DNA of 64,000 bases, taken from NCBI RefSeq assembly GCF_013114625.1, contig NZ_VTXD01000006.1:103638-167637 (forward strand), read 5' to 3'. Position numbers and translations under genes: made by a program. Positions 1 through 10,481 of this stretch are shown here, piece by piece (position 1 is the stretch's first letter; every line of letters begins with the position of its first letter). This DNA is from Vibrio sp. 99-70-13A1 (GTDB taxonomy: Bacteria > Pseudomonadota > Gammaproteobacteria > Enterobacterales > Vibrionaceae). The notes beneath the pieces were generated by a model that was not told the DNA's origin, searched no databases, and worked only from the letters and a program-made list of their open reading frames with translations.

Positions 1-986
1 CGACTCACCTTCTCGCTCAAATTTTACGAGAAAGAGGCACCCCAGCTGTTCGTTTTGATATTCGTGAAGTACTAAGAACAACCAATGCTTTTGGTAAAGC
101 TGAACCGCTATTAAATGAGATTTCATCACTCGCAACAGAAAAGCTAATCCCTTTGTGTCGTTCTCAAGTCGTTGTCACACAAGGCTTCATCGGAGCGGAT
201 AGCGAAGGAAACACCACTACATTAGGTAGAGGCGGAAGTGATTACTCAGCAGCGTTAATTGCGGAGTCTGTGCAAGCATCTGGGCTAGAAATTTGGACCG
301 ATGTTCCTGGGATCTATACAACTGACCCTCGAATTGCCCCGAAAGCCTCTCCTATTCCTGAGATAAGTTTTAGTGAAGCCTCTGAGATGGCGAACTTTGG
401 CGCAAAGATTTTACACCCTTCAACCCTTGTTCCTGCTTTACGTCATCAAATACCAGTTTTCGTTGGTTCTTCTAAAGAGCCCGAAAAAGGCGGCACCTGG
501 ATTCGTCAGCAAGTTGAAAGCTCCCCTCTATTTAGAGCTTTAGCTTTGCGTTGTAACCAAACGATGGTCACTTTACGCAGTGCCAATATGTTCCATGCTT
601 ATGGTTTTCTAGCCAAAGTCTTTGAGATTCTCGCTAAGCATAAGATCTCGGTAGATCTAATCACCACGTCAGAGATCAGCGTATCTTTAACTCTAGATCA
701 AACAGATACATCTGGCGGATCTCCTGAGCTACCAGAATCGGCAAGAATTGAACTAGAAGAACTGTGTACCGTAGATATTGAGCACAACTTATGTCTGGTT
801 GCTTTGATTGGTAATAATATGAGTGAAAGCAAAGGTTACGCAAAACAAGTTTTTGGTACACTAGAAGACTTCAACTTGCGAATGATTTGCTATGGAGCAA
901 GCCCGCATAATTTATGCTTCTTACTACATGAATCAGTCTCTCGCTCTGCGATTCAAAAATTACACAAAGAGCTATTTGAAAACTAG
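1..986 (+). CDS. lysC: Lysine-sensitive aspartokinase (aspartate kinase III), 5' end outside the window
   Basis: Catalyses ATP-dependent phosphorylation of aspartate, the first step to lysine, threonine and methionine. Only the C-terminal ~328 residues are present; the frame is open from base 3, so the real start (with the KFGGTS motif) lies upstream of the window. The methionine at 153 is internal. Visible are the substrate-binding segment GRGGSDYSAAL, TDPRIAPKA, and two ACT-type regulatory segments (around VFEILAKHKISVDLITTSE and the last 80 residues) typical of lysine-feedback-inhibited LysC. It ends at TAG 984-986, followed by a terminator shared with metH. lysA and dapF of the same pathway lie 14-17 kb downstream. 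Confidence 0.93.
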   Translation, partial: THLLAQILRERGTPAVRFDIREVLRTTNAFGKAEPLLNEISSLATEKLIPLCRSQVVVTQGFIGADSEGNTTTLGRGGSDYSAALIAESVQASGLEIWTDVPGIYTTDPRIAPKASPIPEISFSEASEMANFGAKILHPSTLVPALRHQIPVFVGSSKEPEKGGTWIRQQVESSPLFRALALRCNQTMVTLRSANMFHAYGFLAKVFEILAKHKISVDLITTSEISVSLTLDQTDTSGGSPELPESARIELEELCTVDIEHNLCLVALIGNNMSESKGYAKQVFGTLEDFNLRMICYGASPHNLCFLLHESVSRSAIQKLHKELFEN

Positions 987-1010
987 TCTCAGATTAAATA
1001 TTTCAATACG

Positions 1011-1040
1011 AAAAAGGGTTGCTCATTAGCAACCCTTTTT
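1011..1040. terminator. Bidirectional Rho-independent terminator between lysC and metH
   Basis: Thirteen-bp stem 1011-1023 / 1028-1040 with loop CATT. A-tract and T-tract flank it, so it can end lysC on the plus strand and metH on the minus strand. Confidence 0.9.
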
Positions 1041-1064
1041 TATGCGATATCATCCCAGGTAAAA

Positions 1065-4000
1065 CTAGTTAATGTTTGGACCTAGCCATTTTTCAGCTTC
1101 TAACATATCCCAACCTTTACGATCAGCATAGCTTTCCACTTGGTCTTGCTGTATTTGAGCAATAGCAAAATAGCGAGAGTCAGGGTGTGAGAAATACATC
1201 CCAGAAACAGAAGCACCAGGCCACATGGCGTAACTGGTTGTTAAAGACATATCAATTGCCTTCTCAACATCCATTAACTCCCATAAGGTTCCTTTCTCAG
1301 TATGCTCAGGGCATGCAGGGTAACCAGGTGCAGGGCGAATACCTTGGTACTTTTCACGGATTAAATCATCATTTGTTAGATCTTCATCCGGTGCATAACC
1401 CCAAATACTCTTGCGCACTTCTTTATGTAAGTACTCTGCGAAAGCTTCAGCCAATCTATCAGCAACCGCCTGAATCATAATCGCATTGTAGTCATCCCCA
1501 TTCGCTTTATATTCATCTGCTAATTCACGTTCACCAATGCCACCTGTCACAGCAAAACCACCAATCCAATCAGGCTTTCCACTTTCTTTTGGTGCAATGT
1601 AATCAGATAAGCAGTAGTTAAAACCTTTCGGTTTCTCTGTTTGCTGGCGAAGGTTGTGCAACACTTTCAGCACTTCAGTACGAGACTCATCAGTGTAAAC
1701 TTCAATATCATCACCAACGCTATTGGCGGGGAACATCGCACACATACCACGAGCTTCGAGTAATTTTTCTTTCTCGACTCGATCTAGCAGCTCATTTGCA
1801 TCTTTATATAAACGCTTAGCTTCTTCACCGACTTCTTCATGATCTAGAATTGCAGGGTATTTACCCATTAACGACCACGTCATAAAGAAAGGAGTCCAGT
1901 CGATATACTCTCGTAACGTCTTAATATCGAAGTTATCGAAAATATGAACACCAGGGTTAACTGGAGCTGGAGGAGTATAGTTTACCCAGTCAATATTCAC
2001 TCGATTTGCTCTAGCTCTTTCTAAAGATACTGGTTTGGTTCTTGGCTTTTTACGATTATGCTGGTCACGAACTCGTACATAATCTAACTCTAGCTTTTCA
2101 ACAAACGCCGGTTTTAGTTCATCCGACAATAAGGATGTACACACGCCTACAGCACGAGATGCATTGTTAACATACACAACTGGCTCTGAATAATTTTGTT
2201 CAATTTTTACAGCAGTATGTGCTTTCGATGTCGTCGCACCACCAATGAGTAACGGAAGTTTAAAGCCCTGACGCTCCATTTCTTTAGCCACATGAACCAT
2301 CTCATCTAAAGACGGTGTAATCAGACCCGACAGACCAATAATATCGACATTCTCTTCTTTGGCTACTTTGAGGATTTTTTCACAAGAAACCATTACACCA
2401 AGATCGATAATTTCATAGTTATTACACTGAAGGACAACACCGACGATATTTTTCCCAATATCATGGACATCACCTTTTACTGTCGCCAGTAGGATCTTAC
2501 CGTTAGTTGCACCAACATCTTTAGTGGCATTAATGAAAGGCTCTAGATGAGCTACAGCTTGCTTCATAACGCGCGCTGATTTGACCACCTGAGGCAGGAA
2601 CATTTTACCTTCGCCAAATAAGTCACCAACAACGTTCATGCCATCCATCAAGGGACCTTCAATCACCTCAATAGGGCGAGAAGCATTTACGCGGGCTTCT
2701 TCTGTATCATCAACAATGAAGTCAGTAATCCCTTTGACTAAAGAGTGTTCTAAACGCTTTTCAACAGGCCAAGTACGCCACTCTAAAGCCGATTTATCTT
2801 CAACTTTTCCAACGGCGCGTTCTAGATATTCAGTCGCAATATCCAGCAAACGTTCAGTTGAATCATCACGACGGTTTAGAACGACATCTTCAACTGCTTC
2901 TCGTAAATCTTCAGGGACGTTGTCATAAATTTCTAGCTGTCCAGCATTTACGATTCCCATATCCATACCGTTTTTAAAACAGTGATATAGGAATACAGCA
3001 TGAATAGCTTCACGTACGTAATTGTTTCCTCGGAATGAGAATGAAACGTTAGAGACACCACCAGATATCATTGCATGGGGCAAATCACGTTTGATATCAC
3101 CGACAGCCTCAATAAAATCAACTGCATAATTATTGTGTTCATCGATACCAGTCGCAACAGCGAAAATGTTCGGATCAAAGATAATATCTTCAGGTGGGAA
3201 ACCAACTTCATCGACAAGGATGTTATAAGCATTGGTACAGATTTCTAATTTGCGTTCTCTAGTATCAGCCTGACCAACTTCATCAAATGCCATCACAATT
3301 ACAGCAGCGCCGTAACGTCGTACAAGTTTAGCTTGCTCTACAAAGTTCTCTTTGCCTTCTTTCAAAGAGATTGAGTTTACGATGCCTTTACCTTGAATAC
3401 ATTTAAGACCCGCTTCAATTACCTCCCACTTTGAAGAGTCAACCATGACAGGCACTTTAGATATCTCAGGTTCAGATGCACAGAGGTTTAAGAAACGAAC
3501 CATACAGGCTTCTGCGTCAAGCATGCCTTCATCCATGTTGATATCGATGATTTGAGCACCGTTTTCAACTTGTTCACGCGCGACACTCAATGCTTCATCG
3601 TACAACTCTTCCTTTATCAATCGCTTGAATCGCGCAGAACCAGTTACGTTAGTTCGTTCACCAACGTTAACGAATAATGATTCTTTTGAAATAGTAAGAG
3701 GTTCTAAGCCTGATAACCGACAAGCAACAGGGATGTCTGGTAATTGACGAGGTTTTACCCCCTCTACAACTTCAGCCATTTGACGGATATGTTCAGGTGT
3801 TGTACCACAGCAACCACCAATTAGGTTGAGGAAACCACTTTCAGCCCACTCTTTAACATGCTCTGCCATATCCTCAGGGGTAAGGTCATATTCACCAAAA
3901 GCATTAGGCAGACCAGCATTAGGGTGAGCAGAAACACTGCATTCAGAGATCCGCGATAGCTCACTTACGTATTCACGTAATTCATCCGGGCCTAATGCAC

Positions 4001-4742
4001 AGTTAAGACCAAAGGATATCGGTTTTACATGGCGTAAAGCATTGTAGAAAGCTTCTGTTGTTTGGCCAGAAAGAGTTCGCCCTGAAGCATCAGTAATTGT
4101 ACCGGAGATCATCACTGGTAAAATAATACCATCTTCATCGAATACGGTTTCGACAGCAAAAGAACAAGCTTTAGCATTGAGAGTATCAAAGATAGTTTCA
4201 ATTAAGATTAGGTCCGCACCACCTTTAATAAGTGCACGGGTTGACTCAGAATAAGCCTTTACTAATTCGTCAAACGTTACATTCCGAAAGCCAGGGTCGT
4301 TCACATCCGGAGATATCGTACAGGTTCTATTAGTAGGTCCAAGAACACCTGCTACATACCTAGGTTTATTTGGAGTTTTAGCAGTCCATTCATCTGCAGC
4401 TTCACGAGCGAGTTTTGCCGCGGCGAAATTGATTTCTTCACTAAGGCTTTCCATGTCATAGTCAGCCATGGCAATGGTAGTCGCATTAAATGTATTCGTT
4501 TCTAAGATATCAGCCCCAGCCTCCAAGTACTGGTTATGAATATCTTTGATGAGTTGAGGCTTAGAAAGCACAAGCAAGTCATTATTACCTTTAAGATCAC
4601 AATGCCAATCAGCAAAACGATCTCCTCGATAATCATTCTCTTCTAACTTGTAGTCCTGAATCATGGTGCCCATACCACCATCAATCAGTAAAATTCTCTG
4701 TTCTAATTGAGCAACAATTTGTTGTCTAATATTACTTCCCAC
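1065..4742 (-). CDS. metH: Cobalamin-dependent methionine synthase
   Basis: Transfers the methyl group of 5-methyltetrahydrofolate to homocysteine via methylcobalamin. At 1225 aa it is the length of E. coli MetH (1227). Modules in order: homocysteine-binding barrel (GGMGT near the start, zinc-site [11 protein letters not shown] around residue 310), pterin-binding domain ([11 protein letters not shown]), cap and cobalamin domain with the axial histidine in DVHDIGKNI (His760), and the C-terminal SAM-binding reactivation domain. The start is GTG at 4742, preceded by AGGA/GAGG; an ATG just upstream is out of frame. A MetJ-type operator sits about 50 bp upstream. B12 for this enzyme could come through btuB at 59.7 kb. 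Confidence 0.97.
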   Translation of the reverse strand: MGSNIRQQIVAQLEQRILLIDGGMGTMIQDYKLEENDYRGDRFADWHCDLKGNNDLLVLSKPQLIKDIHNQYLEAGADILETNTFNATTIAMADYDMESLSEEINFAAAKLAREAADEWTAKTPNKPRYVAGVLGPTNRTCTISPDVNDPGFRNVTFDELVKAYSESTRALIKGGADLILIETIFDTLNAKACSFAVETVFDEDGIILPVMISGTITDASGRTLSGQTTEAFYNALRHVKPISFGLNCALGPDELREYVSELSRISECSVSAHPNAGLPNAFGEYDLTPEDMAEHVKEWAESGFLNLIGGCCGTTPEHIRQMAEVVEGVKPRQLPDIPVACRLSGLEPLTISKESLFVNVGERTNVTGSARFKRLIKEELYDEALSVAREQVENGAQIIDINMDEGMLDAEACMVRFLNLCASEPEISKVPVMVDSSKWEVIEAGLKCIQGKGIVNSISLKEGKENFVEQAKLVRRYGAAVIVMAFDEVGQADTRERKLEICTNAYNILVDEVGFPPEDIIFDPNIFAVATGIDEHNNYAVDFIEAVGDIKRDLPHAMISGGVSNVSFSFRGNNYVREAIHAVFLYHCFKNGMDMGIVNAGQLEIYDNVPEDLREAVEDVVLNRRDDSTERLLDIATEYLERAVGKVEDKSALEWRTWPVEKRLEHSLVKGITDFIVDDTEEARVNASRPIEVIEGPLMDGMNVVGDLFGEGKMFLPQVVKSARVMKQAVAHLEPFINATKDVGATNGKILLATVKGDVHDIGKNIVGVVLQCNNYEIIDLGVMVSCEKILKVAKEENVDIIGLSGLITPSLDEMVHVAKEMERQGFKLPLLIGGATTSKAHTAVKIEQNYSEPVVYVNNASRAVGVCTSLLSDELKPAFVEKLELDYVRVRDQHNRKKPRTKPVSLERARANRVNIDWVNYTPPAPVNPGVHIFDNFDIKTLREYIDWTPFFMTWSLMGKYPAILDHEEVGEEAKRLYKDANELLDRVEKEKLLEARGMCAMFPANSVGDDIEVYTDESRTEVLKVLHNLRQQTEKPKGFNYCLSDYIAPKESGKPDWIGGFAVTGGIGERELADEYKANGDDYNAIMIQAVADRLAEAFAEYLHKEVRKSIWGYAPDEDLTNDDLIREKYQGIRPAPGYPACPEHTEKGTLWELMDVEKAIDMSLTTSYAMWPGASVSGMYFSHPDSRYFAIAQIQQDQVESYADRKGWDMLEAEKWLGPNIN

Positions 4743-4792
4743 AGTACAGCCTCATTCCTTTAGTTATCCATCCATCCTACCATATAAAAAGT

Positions 4793-4808
4793 AGAAATCT
4801 AGACGTCT
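4793..4808 (-). promoter_or_regulatory. MetJ operator (two adjacent met boxes) upstream of metH
   Basis: AGACGTCT at 4801-4808 is a perfect match to the 8-bp met box. The directly abutting AGAAATCT (4793-4800) matches 6 of 8. MetJ binds tandem 8-mers cooperatively, so this pair, about 50 bp from the metH GTG, predicts repression by MetJ/SAM. Assignment is by consensus only. Confidence 0.75.
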
Positions 4809-4902
4809 AAAATAGCTTTAATTTAGTAAAAGACTAATAAGTCAAATTCACAATAGCATGACAAAAAGTGGTTGCTATTTACTCTCTTAAAAATGAGAAT
4901 CC

Positions 4903-4923
4903 TATGTAATAATTTGTTACATA
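4903..4923. repeat. 7-bp inverted repeat in front of the antiporter gene
   Basis: TATGTAA (4903-4909) and TTACATA (4917-4923) form a perfect dyad with a 7-bp spacer, 13 bp before the ATG at 4937. It could be a regulator site overlapping the translation start region; no known consensus was recognised. Confidence 0.4.
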
Positions 4924-4936
4924 ATAAGAGCTCAAT

Positions 4937-6211
4937 ATGTCGGTCTACTATACGCTTTGCTTCCTTTCTGCAGCAGCAATGCTCATTGCATTTATAAATA
5001 GCAAAATAGGTAAGATGCAAACAACTATCGCGATTACAGCAGGATCAATGATGCTGTCATTACTGATTTTAATTGCAGGACAAAACGATTGGTTTCAACT
5101 TTCCGAAATTGCCTATGACACAGTAGCAAGCATTAACTTCGAAGATTTCTTACTTAAAGGGATTCTAGGTTTTTTACTTTTTGCAGGCGGATTAGGAATT
5201 AAGCTTCCCAATTTAAAAGATCAAAAATGGGAAATTACGGTTCTTGCATTGGGAGCAACACTCTTTTCTACATTCTTTATTGGTGGAGTACTTTATGTAT
5301 TTTGTCGATTGATAGGAGTCGAATTTGATTTTGTCTATTGCCTGTTGTTCGGCTCATTAATATCGCCAACCGATCCAATTGCCGTTCTTGCCATTGTCAA
5401 AAAACTGGATGCGCCCAGACGCATTTCAACTCAAATCGAAGGAGAGTCATTATTCAATGATGGTTTCGGTTTAGTGATTTTTGTAACTATTTTCACTATC
5501 GCTTTTGGCACAGAAACACCAACGGTTGGTAGTGTAAGTATTTTATTCGCGCAAGAAGCAATAGGTGGCGTTGTTTATGGCTTTGCATTAGGTCTACTAT
5601 TCCACTATCTAATCAGTGCAACCGATGATCACTCAATGGAACTGTTGCTGACAATAGGTATCCCAACGGCTGGGTACGTGTTTGCAGATGTTATACATGT
5701 GTCAGGACCTCTTTCGATGGTTGTCTCTGGCATTATGATCGGAAATTGGACACGTTTTATTGGCTTCTCGAAGGAAAGTGAAGAGCATTTAGATAGTTTC
5801 TGGGAACTTGTCGATGAATTCCTAAATGGTGTCCTATTCTTGCTGATCGGTATGTCTATGCTACTTTTTGATTTTCATAAAGAAGACTGGATATTGATGG
5901 CATTTTCAATTCCTTTAGTCCTAGGAGCTCGCTACCTAAGTGTCTATATTTCATATTTAGGGTTTAAACGTTACAGACAATATAACCCTTGGGCGATAAA
6001 GATACTGACTTGGGGTGGATTACGCGGTGGGCTGGCTCTCGCTATGGCATTATCGATACCATCAGGAGTTCTGGTTATCCCAGATAAACTCATTGATGTA
6101 AAAGAGATAATTCTGGTGATGACCTATTCAGTTGTCGTTTTTTCTATTTTAATTCAAGGCTCAACAATCACACCTATGATAGAAAAAGCAAAACTTGCCG
6201 AAAAAGATTAA
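4937..6211 (+). CDS. nhaP: NhaP-type (CPA1) cation/proton antiporter
   Basis: Integral inner-membrane protein exchanging Na+ or K+ for protons (CPA1 family). About twelve hydrophobic segments are visible over 424 aa. Diagnostic motifs are SPTDPIAVL (Asp146) and EGESLFNDG (Glu168, Asp175), the ion-binding core of NhaP/NHE transporters, and WGGLRGGLALAMALS near residue 360. The ORF starts at ATG 4937 with a weak GAG-containing ribosome site. It is monocistronic: metH is divergent and a dead IS follows. No long soluble RCK-type C-terminal tail is present, so this resembles short NhaP rather than CvrA. Ion preference cannot be read from sequence. Confidence 0.85.
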   Translation: MSVYYTLCFLSAAAMLIAFINSKIGKMQTTIAITAGSMMLSLLILIAGQNDWFQLSEIAYDTVASINFEDFLLKGILGFLLFAGGLGIKLPNLKDQKWEITVLALGATLFSTFFIGGVLYVFCRLIGVEFDFVYCLLFGSLISPTDPIAVLAIVKKLDAPRRISTQIEGESLFNDGFGLVIFVTIFTIAFGTETPTVGSVSILFAQEAIGGVVYGFALGLLFHYLISATDDHSMELLLTIGIPTAGYVFADVIHVSGPLSMVVSGIMIGNWTRFIGFSKESEEHLDSFWELVDEFLNGVLFLLIGMSMLLFDFHKEDWILMAFSIPLVLGARYLSVYISYLGFKRYRQYNPWAIKILTWGGLRGGLALAMALSIPSGVLVIPDKLIDVKEIILVMTYSVVVFSILIQGSTITPMIEKAKLAEKD

Positions 6212-6278
6212 TGAAATACATCAACAAAAATAGAAAAGCAGATAATCATTTATTATACCAATTCCATTAATTAACCTA

Positions 6279-7258
6279 TCAATCGAGTCCAATCTCTACA
6301 GCATATAGATTGGACTCTGCGTTTATCTTCACAAAAGCTGTTTAAGCATTGCACACTGAGTTCATTATATCGTTATAGTTTGTAAAACACCTATTCGCTA
6401 ACTTGTACTGACAAAGCCATTACCAAACTTACTCTGTCGGGTTTAATTCTAGTAAATATGGTGGGATATGAATTATCGTGATGTTTTTAAAATGATTGGC
6501 TAAGTGTGTTTGATAGCAGCTCGCTTGATCCATTATAAGCACGGAATGTTTACCAGCAGGTGTCGCTGTTGAGATCAATTCAAGGTGCTTCGTCATTGCT
6601 GCCATGTTGCTTAGCGGAGAAACCATCGCTTCAGCTTCGCCCGTATTGATACAAACGCCTCCAAACAAATAAGCGTATGCAAATTATTGCTGTTGAATGG
6701 CTCTAAGCCACGAGTTCCTTTTTTAGCCTAAATCTTCGTTGTGGAATTCCGTTGACCAAATCTCGCTTCGTCTTGAAATCAAACAAGCACTTCTTGTAGG
6801 TGGGTATGCCCAAGGGTCTTAAGGATCGTGTCTATTGGGAATTTTTTAAAAGATTCTTGAGCTTCAACTGACTGCTTAGGATGTTTAGAGCGAGTAGTAA
6901 CCCAACTCAAGCCTATGTCATGTAATAACTGATAGAGCGCCGACTTTTATATGATGTATTGAAGTTGCTTTCTATATAGAGCCTAATGTCTCTCGCTTGA
7001 AGACGACCGCCACTCTCATTTACGGCATGTTCGATAACATATTCTTTGAGCTGTGATTTTTGCTCGTCTGTTAGGCGGTGGGGTCTATCAGAATGTGGTT
7101 TCTCTTGAAGTCCTTCAAAGCCATTATCGAGATATGCTTTGACCCATTTATTGACGCTTACTCTGCTAACTTTAAAGTATTTAGCTATTTGAGTGCGACT
7201 TTTACCGTCAATAAAATGAGAAACGGATAAATACTTATTGAATCGTAGATATAAAAAA
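6279..7258 (-). pseudogene. Decayed IS630-family transposase
   Basis: Reading the minus strand from about 7258, an HTH-like N-terminal part (KSRTQIAKYFKVSRVSVNKW, then LTDEQKSQLKEY) is followed by a frameshift near 6945. The next frame holds QDEARFGQRN, with in-frame stops before and after it. Another shift near 6665 leads into the DDE region (IMDQASCYQTHL ... HIPPYLLELNPTE). The C-terminal WLCQYKLANRC segment continues past further stops to TGA at 6279-6281. Several frameshifts and at least four stops make it inactive. The start codon and the hem-side terminal repeat are missing: homology begins right at the hemY terminator. Confidence 0.85.
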
Positions 7259-7278
7259 GCCGACGTTTAACGTCGGCT
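7252..7278 (-). terminator. Rho-independent terminator of the hemCDXY operon
   Basis: Nine-bp perfect stem AGCCGACGT (7258-7266) / ACGTCGGCT (7270-7278), loop TTA. On the minus strand it is followed by a run of T at 7257-7252. It lies just beyond the hemY stop, at the edge of the IS630 remnant. Confidence 0.9.
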
Positions 7279-7300
7279 AGATGTTTTATAGCTTAGCTGT

Positions 7301-8482
7301 TTACGCTGGTTGTATTAGTTCTAATGCTTTACGAGATACCTCGTGAGCCGCTTTAGTTAAATTCTGCTTCTCTAGTGCATCTGATAAATAGCCGTAGTCA
7401 GAAACGTTTGCACGAATCTCTAATGCCTTCTCAAGGTGAGTCTGCGCATCAGTCCACTTCTCTTCACGTAAATAAAATTGAGCAAGTGCACTATGAGCGC
7501 CCGCATTGTTCGCTTCTTTCTTAAGCGTATTTTGCAACATCACGACGACAGGGTGATGATCCGGTAAGTTCATCTCTGGCAATAGAGCGTATAAGGCAGG
7601 AATATCAGACTTCTTCAAGCTTTCTTTGATAACAGTAAATGCTTCGGAATCCGCTTTACGAGCAATTAGCTGTTTCACAAAGCAAGCGATGAGGTGATCG
7701 TTCTGCTTTTGCTTCTTAGGTAGCTTATTCCAATGGCTGATTAACCCCTCGCTTCCTTGCTGCTGCGCTATCTCTGATAACAAGCCACATTGAGCTTTTT
7801 GGTTAAGCTCTGCGTGTTCTTCATTCGTGAGTTGATTTTGCTTCACTAGTTTAGGTGCTAAATCGATAAGAGGCTGCCAGAGGTTTAACTTAATGTACGT
7901 TGTTTTAAGTAAATTAAGAACGACAGGGTTATTGGGGAAATTACTTTTTAGCGTTGAAAGAGTATCAAATGCTAGCTCATAGTTTGCTTCAGCAATCTGT
8001 TGTTTTGCTCTAGTTAGCTCAACCGCTAGCAATGAATCATCTTGTTGACTAGCAAGTGTTAGGTAGTGATCGCGCTTGCTGTTGTTACCTTGCCCATGAG
8101 CAGCTTCAGAAGCGACAAGATAGCAGAGCAACGGCATATCATGATGGTTAGCCCAGCGAGTAACTTTCTTCTCAGCTGCTTTCCAGTCGCCTTCAATTAA
8201 TTTCACAATGCCTTCATTGGTATAGCGTCTTGAACGTTTTAGCTTTCTTACACTAAACCAATTCCAGGTTGTTGAACTTGCGTACATTAGCTTTTTAAAT
8301 AGGTATTCAAGTCCGAACAAAATAGCGAGTAGGGCAACAATACAAATCACAAGGGTGGTTACGCTCATTTCTATAGTTTGGTTAGAAATAGAAATTAATA
8401 CATAGCCTTGTTGACCAGAAAATTGAGTACCTGCAAATAGACCAGCTCCAAGAACTAGAAAAAGAAAAATCCAACGAATCAT
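7301..8482 (-). CDS. hemY: HemY, TPR-containing membrane protein of the heme operon
   Basis: Enterobacterial-type HemY (not protoporphyrinogen oxidase). It is thought to associate with late tetrapyrrole or heme biosynthesis; its precise role is not settled. Of 393 aa, two N-terminal hydrophobic segments (about residues 3-20 and 40-62) anchor it, and the remainder is helical with TPR-like repeats (for example NNAGAHSALAQFYLREEKWTDAQTHLEKAL). The last gene of hemC-hemD-hemX-hemY: its ATG overlaps the hemX stop by one base (TAATG), implying translational coupling. A strong terminator follows. Confidence 0.92.
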   Translation of the reverse strand: MIRWIFLFLVLGAGLFAGTQFSGQQGYVLISISNQTIEMSVTTLVICIVALLAILFGLEYLFKKLMYASSTTWNWFSVRKLKRSRRYTNEGIVKLIEGDWKAAEKKVTRWANHHDMPLLCYLVASEAAHGQGNNSKRDHYLTLASQQDDSLLAVELTRAKQQIAEANYELAFDTLSTLKSNFPNNPVVLNLLKTTYIKLNLWQPLIDLAPKLVKQNQLTNEEHAELNQKAQCGLLSEIAQQQGSEGLISHWNKLPKKQKQNDHLIACFVKQLIARKADSEAFTVIKESLKKSDIPALYALLPEMNLPDHHPVVVMLQNTLKKEANNAGAHSALAQFYLREEKWTDAQTHLEKALEIRANVSDYGYLSDALEKQNLTKAAHEVSRKALELIQPA

Positions 8483-9732
8483 TATTTCTCCTCCGAAGTC
8501 ATGGTGGTTACTTCACGGCGTAAACGTTCACGAATAACATTGGATAGGTCGTTCTGCGATTCCAGTTTAACCGGGTATTTCACCGAAATGTTTTGTTTAC
8601 TTAATTGGTTAAGAGTTTTTTCAAATTCAATAACGGCATGATCATCTTGGTTGAGGTAAGCCGTCGACCACTCATTAGCTGTGGCTAGAGCCGTTGTGTA
8701 GATGTCACCTTGTTCTTTGTAGACTGCACGAATAGCCGTTTCTAATTTACCTTTAATATTTTCACGTAGGTAAAAGTGTTGCTCAGGTGAAAGCAGTGGG
8801 ATTACATTGCCTTCTCGGCTACGGAAAGTAATAAAGTTTTCAGAGAAATCCTTCATTGAAGTCATCAAATTATTTTGCCAATCATTGATATCTTGCGATA
8901 CCGCTTCTTTCGCTTCTTTTGGTGCGTCCGGGAGAATAGCATTCGCTAATGGCAATCCATCAATTTGTTGTTGGAGGCTGGTAATTCGAAGGACTAAACC
9001 ATCTCTATCAATAAGCGGAATGGTGCGCAATTTAGTAATGTCGTTAGCCATTGATTGGCGAAGGGTTACTAGGCTGGGATCATTTAATGCTGCAATACGT
9101 TGATCGGCACTTTCCATCAGCTTTGTTGCGCTGACTGCGTCATGTTCTAAGAATAATTTGCGCCCAGCGAGTTTTACCAAATAATCGGCTTCAGCAAGTA
9201 ACCAATCATTTGGTCTACGTCCTTTTACATCGGCTACCGCAACTTGAAGGCTCTCGATGCTTTTTTGCTGTTGAGACAAAACAACCTGAGTTTTTTCTAC
9301 AGTAACTGATGCTTGTTGAATGGTTTCTTGTTTTGTCTTTTCTAATTCTTGATTTAGCGCTGACTGAGTCGTTTTTAGTTGGTTCTGTAATGCTGTGATT
9401 TGTTCTGCTTGCAAACTATTTTGTTGCTGCATCTGGAAAGCAATACCACCACTAAAGATGATTGAGATTGCTATAGCTATAGCACCGAGTTTTACTCCTC
9501 GCTTACCTTGTTTTTCTGCTTTCTCTATTTGCTTTGAATCTTGTGATTTTTGGCTTGTTGTTTTTGATTGACTCTCAACCTGTGTGTCTTCTGTAGTTTC
9601 GGCTGAAGATGACTCTACAACATCTTCCACTGAACTCTTTTCTGGTGAATCAGTAGCGTTATCTTGCTTTGGCTCTGAAACTTCGTTCTTTTGTTCAGGG
9701 ACAATTTGGTCATTATTTTTTTTGCTTGTCAT
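8482..9732 (-). CDS. hemX: HemX, membrane protein with long helical domain (uroporphyrinogen-III C-methyltransferase-like)
   Basis: 416 aa. An N-terminal ~80-residue low-complexity acidic/serine/lysine tail is followed by one transmembrane segment (about residues 84-103) and a coiled-coil region rich in Gln (roughly 105-165). A conserved HemX domain follows, containing NDWLLAEADYLVKLAGRKL. It has often been annotated as a siroheme methyltransferase, but no SUMT motifs (GAGPGD-like) are visible, so enzymatic activity is doubtful. It lies 18 bp after hemD and overlaps hemY, fitting a tetrapyrrole-operon partner. Confidence 0.92.
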   Translation of the reverse strand: MTSKKNNDQIVPEQKNEVSEPKQDNATDSPEKSSVEDVVESSSAETTEDTQVESQSKTTSQKSQDSKQIEKAEKQGKRGVKLGAIAIAISIIFSGGIAFQMQQQNSLQAEQITALQNQLKTTQSALNQELEKTKQETIQQASVTVEKTQVVLSQQQKSIESLQVAVADVKGRRPNDWLLAEADYLVKLAGRKLFLEHDAVSATKLMESADQRIAALNDPSLVTLRQSMANDITKLRTIPLIDRDGLVLRITSLQQQIDGLPLANAILPDAPKEAKEAVSQDINDWQNNLMTSMKDFSENFITFRSREGNVIPLLSPEQHFYLRENIKGKLETAIRAVYKEQGDIYTTALATANEWSTAYLNQDDHAVIEFEKTLNQLSKQNISVKYPVKLESQNDLSNVIRERLRREVTTMTSEEK

Positions 9733-9750
9733 ACTGATTTCCTATTCTAG

Positions 9751-10479
9751 CTATGGCTGGAGAGCAGCCAGTAATATTTGATTAGTTGCGCTTAAAGTAT
9801 TGTTGACTTTAGAGAAGCCTAATTGTTGTGCTCGATTAGCAATGCGTTGGCTTGGTACGAATAAATGGCAACCTTGTAGCCAATGAATGTCATCTTTAGG
9901 AGTTATGGACATTAAATATTCCAATTGTTCCTGGCTAGTGATGACTATTTTTGAAATACCACATTGAATCCAATCTTTAAAAATATTGCGATCAGTTATT
10001 GGAATATATTCTCGATGATAAGTCTCACTATAAGTGACGGTTGCTCCTCTGCTGAGAAGTGAGTCTCTTATGAGTTCTCTACCCCCATTACCTCTAAGAA
10101 TGGTAATTCGTTTACCTTCGACATCTTGGAGTTCTTTGAGTTGAAGAAAATGTTCACTATCACTGACTTCTGGATAGTTTACGGGTTGCTCGCAAAGTTT
10201 GCTTAAAATCTGTGCGGTTTTTTGACCAACGGCAAGATATAGAGGGTGTGATGGCCATATATCAGCTGATAAAGAGAGAATATTTTGTGCGGAGGTTGCT
10301 GCATGTTGACTGACAGCGATGATTAGATCGCTTGTTTTTAACTGGAGGTGAAAATTATCTACTTTCTGATTATCGGCAATACGAATAAGCGGATGATGGA
10401 TCGCTTGGATACCTTCATCCGCTAATTGTTGGCAAAGTGCTTGCCCTTGTTTTCCAGGGCGCGTTACCAACACTGTCAT
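9751..10479 (-). CDS. hemD: Uroporphyrinogen-III synthase
   Basis: Cyclises hydroxymethylbilane with inversion of ring D to uroporphyrinogen III; cytoplasmic. The 242-aa length matches the poorly conserved HemD family. It begins MTVLVTRPGKQGQALCQQL, the typical HemD N-terminus, with the second-lobe signature ITSQEQLEYL. It starts two bases after the hemC stop, so coupling to hemC is likely. Identification rests on the N-terminal motif and operon position. Confidence 0.93.
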   Translation of the reverse strand: MTVLVTRPGKQGQALCQQLADEGIQAIHHPLIRIADNQKVDNFHLQLKTSDLIIAVSQHAATSAQNILSLSADIWPSHPLYLAVGQKTAQILSKLCEQPVNYPEVSDSEHFLQLKELQDVEGKRITILRGNGGRELIRDSLLSRGATVTYSETYHREYIPITDRNIFKDWIQCGISKIVITSQEQLEYLMSITPKDDIHWLQGCHLFVPSQRIANRAQQLGFSKVNNTLSATNQILLAALQP

Positions 10480-10481
10480 GA

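Noticed and set aside
6429..6668. A 79-residue plus-looking gene in the IS region
   Set aside because: It is one frame fragment of the disrupted IS630 transposase; neighbouring frames carry the rest.
8482..9732. HemX as an active siroheme methyltransferase
   Set aside because: The protein lacks visible SUMT motifs and is mostly an anchored coiled-coil protein.
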